Source: Pseudomonadales bacterium (GTDB taxonomy: Bacteria > Pseudomonadota > Gammaproteobacteria > Pseudomonadales > Azotimanducaceae). Taken from it: a DNA stretch of 64,000 nucleotides. This document shows, piece by piece, positions 18,567 to 27,445 of this stretch. The position numbers were made by a program, and so were the translations under genes. The stretch's first letter is position 1. Each line of letters begins with the position of its first letter. The notes beneath the pieces were generated by a model. It saw only the letters and a list, made by a program, of their open reading frames with translations, had not been told where the DNA came from and made no database searches. Location: the NCBI GenBank assembly GCA_017854255.1, contig JAFMIA010000005.1, positions 1 to 64,000 on the forward strand. Reading direction: 5' to 3'.

Positions 18567-20805
18567 AGTTGTTCAAGAGGTCAGCACGGCGCCGGATTTA
18601 ACAGCGGCGCTTGAGGTGACCGTTGATCGTGTGCGCAGCATTATGACAACCGAAGTCTGCAGCGTTTACTTGCTCGACGATAAGCAAAATCGCTACGTGT
18701 TTAGAGCAACCCGGGGCTTGAATCAGTCTGTTGTGGGCAAGGTCAGCCTGGGCATTGGCGAGGGTTTGGTGGGTTATGTGGCTGAACGGGCCGAGCCGCT
18801 TAACGTTGAGGCGGTGACGCAGCACCCCCGTAATCAATATATTGCCGAAATTGGTGAGGATGAATTTAATGCGTTTTTAGGCGTGCCAATTATCCATCAA
18901 GGACAAACGCTGGGCGTTTTGGTGGTTCAGCAGCGAGATAAGCGCCGCTTTGATGAGAGCGAAGAAGCCTTCTTAGTGACGCTTTCGGCGCAGTTAGCGG
19001 GTTTGATTGCGCATGCGAAAGTGACGGGGCTGCTGGCGGTGAGTCGCCGAAAATCATCGCGGACTTTTACCGGCGCGCCGGGCGCGCCGGGCGTCGCCCT
19101 CGGCGTTGCCATCGTGATTTATCCTTCGGTCGATCTGAGCCAAGTGCCTTACCGAAAAGTACGCAACGTCGCACGTGAAGTTGATCGATTTACGAAGGCG
19201 GTGGCAGAAACCCGGGCCGAAGTAGAAGGCATTGCTAAAAAAATGGCGAATGACCTTCGGGAAGATACCCTTGGATTGTTTGACGCGTACTTGATGATGT
19301 TGGATGAGGGCGCAATTCCAAAGGAAGTGGTTCAGGGCATTAAAAAGGGCCAGTGGGCTCAAGGCGCTTTAAAACAAACGATCGAGACCCATCTTGCTCG
19401 ATTTGATTTGATGGAAGATGCCTATTTGCGGGAGCGTTCCAACGATTTAAGAGAACTCGGCAACCGCATGCTCAGTCACCTCGAAAAGCGTAACCGGCGC
19501 CGGCTCCATTTCCCAAAGGACACGATTCTGGTCGGGGATGATCTGTCGTTATCCGATTTGGCTGCCGTGCCGAGGGAAAGACTCAAAGGGATTGTGTCCG
19601 GGCGCGGTTCCGTTAACTCGCATCTCGCGATTTTGGCCGAAGCCCTTGGGGTCCCGACCGTCATGGGTGTCCAAGACTTGCCAATGCCGCTGATTGATGG
19701 CGGGGATATTATTGTTGATGGCTTTCAAGGGGTGATCGTCACGGCCCCCACCAACACCCAGCGTCAGCAATACCGAAAACGTGCGGAGGAAGAAGCCGAA
19801 CTCACACGAGACTTGGAAGGTTTGGCCGCCGCGCCGTGCATCACGCCGGATGGGCATCGAACGCGACTTTGGGTCAACACCGGATTGTTTTCGGATGTCG
19901 CTCGGTCGTTGGAGCGAGGCGCGGAGGGCGTGGGCCTGTATCGCACCGAAATCCACTACATGATGAGCGAGGCTTTCCCAACCGAAGAAGAGCAGCGTCA
20001 AATCTATCGAGCGCATTTGTTAGCCTTCTCACCCAGACCGGTCACCATGAGAACCCTTGATATTGGCGGCGATAAGGCGCTGCCTTATTTTCCGATCCAA
20101 GAGGAGAACCCCTTTTTAGGATGGCGCGGTATTCGGGTGTCTCTGGATCACCCGGAAATTTTTATTGCTCAGATCCGCGCCATGATTCGCGCCAGTGAAG
20201 GCATTGATTGTTATCTTAGAATTATGTTGCCTATGGTGAGCAGCATTGCTGAAGTGGATATGGCTCGACAACTCATCGATCAGTGCGTTCGAGAAGTTGA
20301 AGAAGAGGGTGTTGTTTTCAGACGACCCGATATTGGGGTGATGATTGAGGTGCCGGCGGCCGTTTATCAAGCCGAAGCCTTGTTGAAGCGAGTGGATTTC
20401 CTGTCCGTTGGCAGCAACGATTTGGTTCAGTATATGTTGGCGGTTGACCGAAATAACGCTCAGGTGGCCGGGCTTTATCAAGAATTTCATCCGGCCGTTC
20501 TGAAGGCGCTGAAACAGGTTGCGGATGCCGCGATTAAGGCGGGGAAGGGCGTTGGTATTTGTGGCGAGATGGCCGGTAACCCCGGTGCTGCCTTGCTGCT
20601 CATGGCGATGGGGTATCAGGTGTTATCAATGAATTCGCCCAACCTTTTGCTGGTCAAGAAAGTGCTGACCAGCCTAACCTTAACAGCGGCCAAAGCTTTG
20701 CTGGATGAGGTGTTACAGCTTGAAACGGCTCAAGAGGTCAAGCGCCGGACGGATGAGACCTTGACTGAGGCAGGCCTCGGGCAATTAATTCGGGTTCGTC
20801 GCTAG
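18547..20805 (+). CDS. ptsP: Phosphoenolpyruvate–protein phosphotransferase PtsP (EI-Ntr)
   Basis: The first enzyme of the nitrogen-related PTS, passing phosphate from PEP to NPr and on to PtsN. The 752-aa protein has an N-terminal GAF domain (about 15–155), a PEP-utiliser swivelling domain with phospho-His at 359 (GSVNSHLAIL), and a C-terminal PEP-binding TIM barrel (TLDIGGDKALPYF, EVPAAVYQAEALL, SVGSNDLVQY, GICGEMAGNP). The GAF domain distinguishes it from the sugar EI (PtsI). The start is GTG at 18547, inside the end of rppH. Its stop overlaps the stop of the convergent NRDE gene (CTAG at 20802–20805). Confidence 0.96.
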   Translation: MLEALRRVVQEVSTAPDLTAALEVTVDRVRSIMTTEVCSVYLLDDKQNRYVFRATRGLNQSVVGKVSLGIGEGLVGYVAERAEPLNVEAVTQHPRNQYIAEIGEDEFNAFLGVPIIHQGQTLGVLVVQQRDKRRFDESEEAFLVTLSAQLAGLIAHAKVTGLLAVSRRKSSRTFTGAPGAPGVALGVAIVIYPSVDLSQVPYRKVRNVAREVDRFTKAVAETRAEVEGIAKKMANDLREDTLGLFDAYLMMLDEGAIPKEVVQGIKKGQWAQGALKQTIETHLARFDLMEDAYLRERSNDLRELGNRMLSHLEKRNRRRLHFPKDTILVGDDLSLSDLAAVPRERLKGIVSGRGSVNSHLAILAEALGVPTVMGVQDLPMPLIDGGDIIVDGFQGVIVTAPTNTQRQQYRKRAEEEAELTRDLEGLAAAPCITPDGHRTRLWVNTGLFSDVARSLERGAEGVGLYRTEIHYMMSEAFPTEEEQRQIYRAHLLAFSPRPVTMRTLDIGGDKALPYFPIQEENPFLGWRGIRVSLDHPEIFIAQIRAMIRASEGIDCYLRIMLPMVSSIAEVDMARQLIDQCVREVEEEGVVFRRPDIGVMIEVPAAVYQAEALLKRVDFLSVGSNDLVQYMLAVDRNNAQVAGLYQEFHPAVLKALKQVADAAIKAGKGVGICGEMAGNPGAALLLMAMGYQVLSMNSPNLLLVKKVLTSLTLTAAKALLDEVLQLETAQEVKRRTDETLTEAGLGQLIRVRR

Positions 20806-21524
20806 GGTCGCGCGCGATAACTGAAATTGGCTTGATCGCCTGCGCCGCCGCCGGCATGGAAGCCTTGTTCAGTGAAACGAACCTCCCCGGAGTGCTCAAC
20901 GATTAAGGCCGACGAGACGCAAGTGCCGTAATCGGCAGATGCAATAAAGCTGTTCGAGAAGGGGCGCGCATCACCGGTGTCGCGTAAAATTTCAAGTAGG
21001 GCATCGATTTCGAGGTCTGGCCCAGCTAAGGTCGACTCGAGTCGATCCTGACCTTCGGTTACTTTTGGCCAGTCGCAGTTTAAGCGTTGATTGGATAACC
21101 CGTAGATCCCGGGCGCCAAAGGTTGCAGTGTGTCGCTTAAATTGTTGCCATAAAATAACCCGGTGTCATCCATCAATAATAAATTAAACCCACGATAGTC
21201 TTCCCGATAGGGACCCACCTCTTGGTAAAAGACCTCAGCGGACTGCTGGCCACATAAAAACCGTTGGGCTAAATCGCCTCGGCTTCGGGTTTTATCCTCA
21301 TCGCTTGGGGTTCGCCGGTAATTGGTGACCGCGGCAAAACGACCTTTTTCATCCACACCCAACCAGGTGCCACCGGCTTCCAAGTCGCGACCTGCTAAAA
21401 GGTTTGGGGCGTCCGACCAGAATGTGGCAGAAGCCGAGGGTCTGCCGTAGAATTCATCCCGATTGGCAGCCACCACGAGGCGATGGTGTTCATTGTGTTG
21501 GTAGGCCAATAAGATGAGGCACAT
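20802..21524 (-). CDS. NRDE/TANGO2-family protein
   Basis: A 240-aa protein of the NRDE (T10/TANGO2) family. It opens with MCLILLAYQ, where Cys2 could be an N-terminal nucleophile after Met removal, followed by the name-giving ANRDEFYGRP and LAGRDLEAGGTWLGV. The biochemical role in bacteria is uncertain; the eukaryotic relative TANGO2 is linked to heme handling and Golgi organisation. The frame is open to 21647, but the ATG at 21524 puts the conserved MCLI at the start. It is divergent from lgt (63 bp between starts) and converges with ptsP with shared stop bases. Confidence 0.88.
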   Translation of the reverse strand: MCLILLAYQHNEHHRLVVAANRDEFYGRPSASATFWSDAPNLLAGRDLEAGGTWLGVDEKGRFAAVTNYRRTPSDEDKTRSRGDLAQRFLCGQQSAEVFYQEVGPYREDYRGFNLLLMDDTGLFYGNNLSDTLQPLAPGIYGLSNQRLNCDWPKVTEGQDRLESTLAGPDLEIDALLEILRDTGDARPFSNSFIASADYGTCVSSALIVEHSGEVRFTEQGFHAGGGAGDQANFSYRARP

Positions 21525-21587
21525 ATCGCGGGCAATCCAAAAGCGCGGTGAAGGCAACATATTAGCAGAAGGCACCGAGGGCCAGCC

Positions 21588-22424
21588 ATGTTCAACTATC
21601 CTATTATTGATCCGGTGGCCATTTCCCTTGGGCCACTCAATATTCACTGGTATGCCATCTCCTACCTTTTAGGCTTCTTTATATGCTGGCGCATTATGTT
21701 GAGTATGAGCCCGATGCAAAGGCAGCCTTGGACACGAGATGCGCTCTGGGATTTGATTTCCTATGGGGTCTTTGGTGTGATTTTGGGCGGGCGAATGGGT
21801 TACGTGCTGTTTTACGGCTTTGATCAATTTCTAAACGACCCCTTGTCGCTACTTCGGATCTGGCAGGGCGGCATGTCGTTTCATGGCGGTCTCTTGGGCG
21901 TCATTGCAGCGCTTGCGTTGTATGCTCGGCGCCATGGCCGGAGGTTTTTAGAGGTTACTGATTTTGTGGCCCCGGGTGCCCCGCTCGCCTTAGGGCTCGG
22001 TCGAATCGGTAACTTTATCAATGCAGAGTTACCGGGTCGCATAACGGATGTCCCTTGGGCTTTGATTTACCCAGGGGATGTGGTCGGCCGACACCCGTCG
22101 AGTCTCTATCAGATGTGCCTTGAAGGGCCCGTGTTGTTTGGGTTGGTGTATCTTATCGCGCGTCAGGGGCGAGGCCTTGGGTTTAACTCTGGCGCTTTCT
22201 TGGTGCTGTACGCGGCCTTTCGGTTTACCACAGAGTTTTTTAGAGCGCCCGATCCGCATATGGGGTTTGTCGCCTTGGGCTGGATGACCCAGGGCCAAGC
22301 GCTCTGCGTGCCTATGATAATATTGGGGTTGTATTTAATGCTTCGTGCTCAATCTCAAGTAAATGCCGATGCGGGCGCCATTGCCGCCGTTCAAAAGCGC
22401 AGCCGAAAAAGGAAAACCAAATGA
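21588..22424 (+). CDS. lgt: Prolipoprotein diacylglyceryl transferase
   Basis: An inner-membrane enzyme that transfers diacylglycerol from phosphatidylglycerol to the lipobox cysteine of prolipoproteins. The 278-aa chain has about seven hydrophobic segments and the signature GLGRIGNFINAELPGR around 139–154, with SFHGGLLGV (about 98) and the final RFTTEFFRAPD region also conserved. It would act on the fasciclin lipoprotein encoded at 30–32 kb. The last codons overlap the fabV start (ATGA at 22421–22424). In Pseudomonas and E. coli lgt is usually followed by thyA; here fabV takes that place. Confidence 0.96.
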   Translation: MFNYPIIDPVAISLGPLNIHWYAISYLLGFFICWRIMLSMSPMQRQPWTRDALWDLISYGVFGVILGGRMGYVLFYGFDQFLNDPLSLLRIWQGGMSFHGGLLGVIAALALYARRHGRRFLEVTDFVAPGAPLALGLGRIGNFINAELPGRITDVPWALIYPGDVVGRHPSSLYQMCLEGPVLFGLVYLIARQGRGLGFNSGAFLVLYAAFRFTTEFFRAPDPHMGFVALGWMTQGQALCVPMIILGLYLMLRAQSQVNADAGAIAAVQKRSRKRKTK

Positions 22425-23611
22425 TTATCGCGCCGAAAATTAAAGGATTTTTATGCACGACGGCCCATCCTGCGGGTTGCGTGGCCGACGTTATGGGTCA
22501 AATTGATCAGATTAAAAACGGCGGATCGATTCCGAATGTCCCAAAACGGGTGCTAGTGATTGGTGCCTCCGGCGGATACGGCTTGGCAACCCGCATCACC
22601 AGTGCATTCGGGGGGGGTGCCGAAACGATCGGCGTCTTCTTTGAGCGCCCAGCCTTAAAAGGGCGAACGGCCTCGCCCGGATGGTACAAGTCAGCGGCCT
22701 TTACTGACGCGGCTGAGGCGGCCGGTCTTTACGCCAAAAACTTCAACGGGGACGCCTTTTCTCAGACCATGAAAGATGCGGTGATCGACACAATCAAAGC
22801 CGATTGGGGGCAAGTTGATATGGTGGTGTACTCACTCGCCGCGCCTGCGAGAACCTTAGCATCGGGCGAGACGGTTCGCAGCGTGCTTAAACCGATTGGT
22901 GAGTCCTTTAGTGGCGCGACCATTGATTTTAATTCTCGCGAGTTACGACGGGTTGCACTTGAGCCGGCCGATGAGACTGAGATTGCGGCAACGGTTAAAG
23001 TGATGGGTGGTGAAGACTGGGAAGACTGGATCGGGCAGTTAAAAGATCAAGGGTGTTTAGCGCAAGGCTGCTTAACCACGAACTACACCTACTTAGGCAG
23101 CGAGGTTACGTTCCCAATTTACTATCACGGCACGATTGGACGCGCTAAAGAAGACTTGGATCGGGCGTCGCAGGCGCTTTCATCGGCCCTGACGGAGGTC
23201 AATGGCCACGCGAGGGTCATTGTGATGAAGGGCTTACTGACCCAAGCCGCATCCGCAATTCCTGGGATGAGCGTTTACTTGTCTTTGTTATTTAAAGCGA
23301 TGAAAGCAGCCGGCACCCACGAGGGCTGTTTAGAGCAGGTCGATCGATTGTTCAGAACTCAGCTCTTCAGTTCGGCGCAAAGACTGGACGAGGCGGGTCG
23401 CATACGGATGGATGACTGGGAGTTAAAGCCGGAGATCCAAGCTTACGTCCAATCACATTGGGGGCAGGTGACCCAAGATAACCTCGATGAGTTGACTGAT
23501 TTTGAGGGGTATCGGGCGGCATTTTTGAATTTGCACGGTTTCGATTTCGAAGGTGTCGATTACACCCTCGAGCAGGAACCGGATGTTCCGATGGCCGTCC
23601 AAGACTTCTAA
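22421..23611 (+). CDS. fabV: Enoyl-ACP/enoyl-CoA reductase FabV
   Basis: An NADH-dependent trans-2-enoyl reductase that finishes each fatty-acid elongation cycle, and can also be called trans-2-enoyl-CoA reductase. The 396-aa protein matches FabV, not the short FabI: the nucleotide motif is VLVIGASGGYGLATRI (44–59), and the FabV-type active site is Tyr234 and Lys243 in a Tyr-X8-Lys arrangement. FabV enzymes are known to be much less sensitive to triclosan than FabI. The gene is translationally coupled to lgt by a 4-nt overlap, linking fatty-acid synthesis and lipoprotein lipidation. Whether a fabI also exists cannot be seen here. Confidence 0.95.
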   Translation: MIIAPKIKGFLCTTAHPAGCVADVMGQIDQIKNGGSIPNVPKRVLVIGASGGYGLATRITSAFGGGAETIGVFFERPALKGRTASPGWYKSAAFTDAAEAAGLYAKNFNGDAFSQTMKDAVIDTIKADWGQVDMVVYSLAAPARTLASGETVRSVLKPIGESFSGATIDFNSRELRRVALEPADETEIAATVKVMGGEDWEDWIGQLKDQGCLAQGCLTTNYTYLGSEVTFPIYYHGTIGRAKEDLDRASQALSSALTEVNGHARVIVMKGLLTQAASAIPGMSVYLSLLFKAMKAAGTHEGCLEQVDRLFRTQLFSSAQRLDEAGRIRMDDWELKPEIQAYVQSHWGQVTQDNLDELTDFEGYRAAFLNLHGFDFEGVDYTLEQEPDVPMAVQDF

Positions 23612-23696
23612 TACTGACGTGAGTTTGTGTTAAAACGCGCAGACCCTACAGCATTGTCCCGTAGGCCGGGCGCTGGATTCTGAGACAATCTGGCGC

Positions 23697-24869
23697 ATGC
23701 TGGCTTTTCACTTCGATAATCAGATCGCACGCCTTCGACAGTTTGCCTTTAGCCTAACGGCTTTGATCGTTTGGTTGGCAAATGATTTCACAGCGATGGG
23801 TCTATGCTGGGCTGCCGCCTTGGCGAGCTACCCGATTGGATTGCACTGGGCCATACGCCGAATCAGGGTCATAGCGGGTCATCCTGATCGCGCTTTCGTG
23901 CTCGATACCGCTATGATTTTTCTGGTGCTTGCAACGCACCCCTTGGGTCTGCTGAGCCAGGTAGCCTTGATTGGCGGCATGGCTTTTGTCGCACGGTTAT
24001 GCCTTTTGACATCGTCACAGTCCTATCAAGTGATTCGACTCATCCTGATTGTGGCTTTTGCGTTGTGTGGCGCGTCGGTTATTGAGGGTTTAAAGCACAT
24101 TGGCCTGCAGGAGAGCCTGGGCTTGGGGTTATTGCTCGGACTGTGTTTTTTTTCAGCGCGGACAGTTGGTTTGGTGAGCTCGGAACGCGCCCGATTGTTT
24201 AAAGCGGCGAAGCAAGCGCATCAGCAAACCACCCAGCAATTAACGCGGGTGAAGCCGTATTTGTCGAAACCGTTGTTGGCGTCGGCGTTGCAAACAAAAG
24301 CCCCGCGGCGACTACCCCTTATTATTTTTTTTGCGGATCTTCATGATTCAACCGGTGCGGCAGAGCAGCTTGCCGAGCAAGCGTTCACGGATTTTCTCAA
24401 CGACTATCTGACGCGAATGGGTCAATTGGTCTTGCGGTTTAATGGCACCCTCGATAAATACACGGGTGATGGCTTGATGGTCGTGTTTGGCCTAGAGGAG
24501 CCCGCGAGCCAGCAAGCGTTGGCTCGGCAATGTGCGCTGATGGCGCTCGCGATGCGGCGCGCGTTCCAGGGGCTTCAGGCAGATTATTTAGCGCAAAACC
24601 AGCCCTTTAAACCGGGTCAGAGAATGGGCATCCATGCTGGCGTTTGTCTTGCTGGCAGTGTCGGGCCTGCCGAGCAACTCAACTTTACGGTCCTTGGACG
24701 TGCGGTGCACGTCGCGGCACGTCTGGAGCAGCATGCTGGGCTCGATGAAATTTTAGTCTCGAAAGAGTTTGCGCAACTCCTTGGTGCTGAATTTGTCCTG
24801 GCAGCCCGGCCGCCGGCCGACATCTCTGGTTTGAGGCGCCCTTTGAATCATTGCGCGCTACTCGATTAA
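23697..24869 (+). CDS. Membrane-bound class III adenylate/guanylate cyclase
   Basis: A 390-aa protein with several N-terminal membrane segments (about residues 15–155) and a class III cyclase domain (about 205–375). Metal-binding Asp214 (FADLHD) and Asp258 (DKYTGDG) are 44 residues apart, as in active cyclases. Lys254 and Thr331 fill the purine-specifying positions and suggest ATP as substrate. The transition-state Arg is kept (Arg342, VAARLE), but the partner Asn is replaced by His338 (AVHVAARLE instead of TVNLAARLE). The product is probably cyclic AMP if it is active. It is a single gene after fabV (85 bp gap) with its own likely promoter, and no cyclic-nucleotide receptor is adjacent. Confidence 0.85.
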   Translation: MLAFHFDNQIARLRQFAFSLTALIVWLANDFTAMGLCWAAALASYPIGLHWAIRRIRVIAGHPDRAFVLDTAMIFLVLATHPLGLLSQVALIGGMAFVARLCLLTSSQSYQVIRLILIVAFALCGASVIEGLKHIGLQESLGLGLLLGLCFFSARTVGLVSSERARLFKAAKQAHQQTTQQLTRVKPYLSKPLLASALQTKAPRRLPLIIFFADLHDSTGAAEQLAEQAFTDFLNDYLTRMGQLVLRFNGTLDKYTGDGLMVVFGLEEPASQQALARQCALMALAMRRAFQGLQADYLAQNQPFKPGQRMGIHAGVCLAGSVGPAEQLNFTVLGRAVHVAARLEQHAGLDEILVSKEFAQLLGAEFVLAARPPADISGLRRPLNHCALLD

Positions 24870-24891
24870 CCCTTTTGTACTCAAGACTCGG

Positions 24892-24897
24892 TATAAT
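24892..24897 (+). promoter_or_regulatory. Consensus -10 (TATAAT) upstream of hemE
   Basis: A perfect TATAAT lies 23 bp before the hemE ATG and just past the stop of the cyclase gene. No convincing -35 hexamer is seen at 16–18 bp; TTGTAC is present but only 11 bp away. hemE therefore probably has its own start of transcription here. Confidence 0.5.
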
Positions 24898-24920
24898 CAC
24901 AATTTTTGTGGAACGGGCTT

Positions 24921-25967
24921 ATGAACGACGCGCTGTTAAATTCTGCTTTTTTGAGGGCTTGTCGTGGTGAGGCCACCGACTACACACCGATTTGGCTAAA
25001 CCGCCAGGCCGGACGTTATATGCCTGAGTATCATCAAGTAAAAGGCAATACGCCGAGTTTGGATTTTTTTAAAACCCCTCATTTGGCCGCCCAGGTCACC
25101 TGTGATGCGCAGCGGATTCTGGGCGTTGATGCCGCAATTTTATTTGCAGACCTGCTCCCGATCTTAGAGCCTATGGGGCTAGAACTGGATTACTTGCCAG
25201 GCTTTGGGCCAAAGATTGCCAACCCGATTCGCAGCAATGCCGATATTGATGCGGTTCGGCTCACCCCGAGCCGGGAATCGATGCCGTATATTCGTGAAGC
25301 CATTGGCCTGATTCGTGCGGAGTTACCGCAGAATATTCCTTTAATTGGATTTGGCGGCGCACCGTTTACGCTCGCGTCCTACGCAATCGAGGGCCAGGGC
25401 TCGAAAAATTATGTTCATGTAAAACAGCTGATGTATGGCGACTCGGTTGCCTGGCACGTGCTGATGGAAAAGATTACGGATGCGGCGATCGATTATCTCA
25501 ATGAACAGATCGATGCTGGCGTTCAGGCTGTGCAGATTTTCGACAGCTGGGTGGGCGCATTGGGGCCCAGTGAATTTGAGCGATTTGTTCAACCGCATAG
25601 TCAACGATTGTTTGATGGCATTAGTGGTCAAGTGCCGGTCATCCATTTTGGCACCGGCAATCCAGCCTTGTCGGGCGCGATGGCGCGCAGTGGCGGCGAC
25701 GTCTTAGCGCTGGATTGGCGAAGCGACTTAATGGCAACGTGGGATGAAACTGGGGTTACCGCCGTGCAAGGTAATTTGGACCCGATTGTTCTATGCGCAA
25801 CCCAAGCGGCAGTTGTCGCCGAAGCCGATCGATTGCTGACAACGGTTGGCCCACGACCCGGCCATATCTTTAATTTAGGTCATGGCATTATTCCTGAGAC
25901 GCCGGTTGATCATGTCAAGGCGCTGGTGGATTTCGTGCATGAGCGATCGGCCGTCCTGCGGCAGTGA
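24921..25967 (+). CDS. hemE: Uroporphyrinogen decarboxylase
   Basis: Removes four acetate carboxyls from uroporphyrinogen III to give coproporphyrinogen III in heme synthesis. The 348-aa protein has the N-terminal signature PIWLNRQAGRYMPEY, the Asp-containing AILFADLLPI, and GFGGAPFTLASYAIEG, all typical. ATG 24921 is chosen over an in-frame GTG 15 bp upstream because MNDALLNSAFLRAC fits the family start. The convergent gene argA ends 12 bp downstream, leaving little space for a terminator. Confidence 0.97.
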   Translation: MNDALLNSAFLRACRGEATDYTPIWLNRQAGRYMPEYHQVKGNTPSLDFFKTPHLAAQVTCDAQRILGVDAAILFADLLPILEPMGLELDYLPGFGPKIANPIRSNADIDAVRLTPSRESMPYIREAIGLIRAELPQNIPLIGFGGAPFTLASYAIEGQGSKNYVHVKQLMYGDSVAWHVLMEKITDAAIDYLNEQIDAGVQAVQIFDSWVGALGPSEFERFVQPHSQRLFDGISGQVPVIHFGTGNPALSGAMARSGGDVLALDWRSDLMATWDETGVTAVQGNLDPIVLCATQAAVVAEADRLLTTVGPRPGHIFNLGHGIIPETPVDHVKALVDFVHERSAVLRQ

Positions 25968-25979
25968 AACCCGCTCAAA

Positions 25980-27251
25980 TTATGAAACGGTTCTGAAAAA
26001 CACTTTGGCGTTTCTTTGCCAGTTATAAAGGGCTTGCTTGTCCTCAGGCAATTCTGTGACGGATGTCGCTTCAAAGCCGCGCTCTTTAAACCAATGAGCC
26101 GTTTGGGTGGTTAAAACAAAAACCCGATCGATGCCTTGCGCTTTAGCGGACGCAATGAGCGCCTTAAGCAACCGGTCGCCGTGGTCTAAATCTCGGTGCA
26201 GGGGATCGGTTGCAAGACAGGCAATCTCGGCGCCCTCATGAAATGGGTACAGGGCGCCGCAACCAATGATCAGGCCCTCCTGAACGATCACCCAAAACCG
26301 GTTTAACTCTGATTCGATCAATTCCCGTGAGCGTTTAACCAATGCGCCGGTCGCTTCGAGCGGTTCGATGAGGGCCAGAATGCCGTGGATATCGATTAAT
26401 TGCGCGGGTCGAAGTTGCGCCGAAGGCGTTTGAACAATTTGGGTGCCGCAGCCTTCCCGGGTGAACAATTCTTCCAATAAGGCGCCGTCATGTTCAGGAT
26501 GAATGAGATGGCATTTTGCGGAGGTTGCGCTTACGACCTTTTGGGCGGTTGTTAACACATTGATCAAGCTGGGCCACTGGGCTGGGTCCAGCGCAGCACA
26601 GGTTAGCTCACTGATGGCCTGCCCCGCATCATCGATTAGGCGATCCTGATCGATAAAATAAATCAGTTTGTCCGCCTGCAACGCGGTTGCGATCTCGCCG
26701 GCAAGAACCGTTGGGTCCAAGCCAAAGGTTTCGCCAGAGAGCGAATAACCCAAAGGCGGGACGATTACCAAGGCCTGCTGATCCAGGCTCTTTGCCATCT
26801 CAAGGTGGTTCACGCGACGAACAATGCCGTCGTGTTCTTGATCGACGCCGTTGAGAATGCCAAGCGGTTGCGCTTTGATAAAATTGCCAGAGACCGCAAC
26901 GAGATCTGAAGATTGGCTAACCGCATTGGGCAAGCCTGCTGAGAGCTGCGCCAGTAGGCGCTGGGTTGTGCCCCCGGTTTGTTCGAGGTAAGTCTCAAGA
27001 TTGCGGGCGGTAATAACAGGATGACCTGTTTCAGAATCGGTCTTAACTTGGAGCGCCCCGGCGTTTGCGTGCACTACCACCAAGCGAACCCCAAGGGCAT
27101 GCAATAACGTTAAATCTCTCGCAATGCTGACAAAAGCGCTCGGCCTGAGTGCGTCTTGATCCAAACTGACCACAAAGGTTTTATTGCGGTGGGCATAGAT
27201 ATAAGGTGAAGCGGTTCTAAACCATCGGATGGGATCTTGTTCGACGCTCAT
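25980..27251 (-). CDS. argA: Amino-acid N-acetyltransferase (N-acetylglutamate synthase)
   Basis: First step of arginine synthesis: acetyl-CoA + glutamate to N-acetylglutamate. The 423-aa protein is the classical bifunctional-looking ArgA. An N-terminal amino-acid-kinase-like domain (about 20–280) serves for arginine feedback, and a C-terminal GNAT acetyltransferase domain (about 285–423) carries LATDPLHRDLDHGDRLLKALI. The start at 27251 (MSVEQDPIRWFRTASPYI) aligns with the family; the frame is open upstream but unrelated. It is transcribed away from the GspE-type gene, with a good -10 at 27286–27291. Confidence 0.94.
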   Translation of the reverse strand: MSVEQDPIRWFRTASPYIYAHRNKTFVVSLDQDALRPSAFVSIARDLTLLHALGVRLVVVHANAGALQVKTDSETGHPVITARNLETYLEQTGGTTQRLLAQLSAGLPNAVSQSSDLVAVSGNFIKAQPLGILNGVDQEHDGIVRRVNHLEMAKSLDQQALVIVPPLGYSLSGETFGLDPTVLAGEIATALQADKLIYFIDQDRLIDDAGQAISELTCAALDPAQWPSLINVLTTAQKVVSATSAKCHLIHPEHDGALLEELFTREGCGTQIVQTPSAQLRPAQLIDIHGILALIEPLEATGALVKRSRELIESELNRFWVIVQEGLIIGCGALYPFHEGAEIACLATDPLHRDLDHGDRLLKALIASAKAQGIDRVFVLTTQTAHWFKERGFEATSVTELPEDKQALYNWQRNAKVFFRTVS

Positions 27252-27285
27252 ACTGGACCTAGTTGAAAAAAGCTTGCGAGGTTTG

Positions 27286-27291
27286 ATTATA
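27286..27291 (-). promoter_or_regulatory. -10 element (TATAAT) upstream of argA
   Basis: On the minus strand a perfect TATAAT lies 34 bp before the argA ATG in the argA–gspE divergent region. No clear -35 was found. No convincing ArgR box was recognised nearby, although arginine repression would be expected. Confidence 0.45.
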
Positions 27292-27445
27292 CTCGCCATC
27301 ACGTGTTTTCGCTTAGTGGCCGTTGGGCTAAAGGCGTTGGGGGTTTGCCCAGCAACCGATACCAATACCGCTGTAGTTCAAGGCGCTGCTAATATTGCTA
27401 GCCTGTCTCAATGGCAATGAGCATCAGCTAGAGGATTGTGAATCT

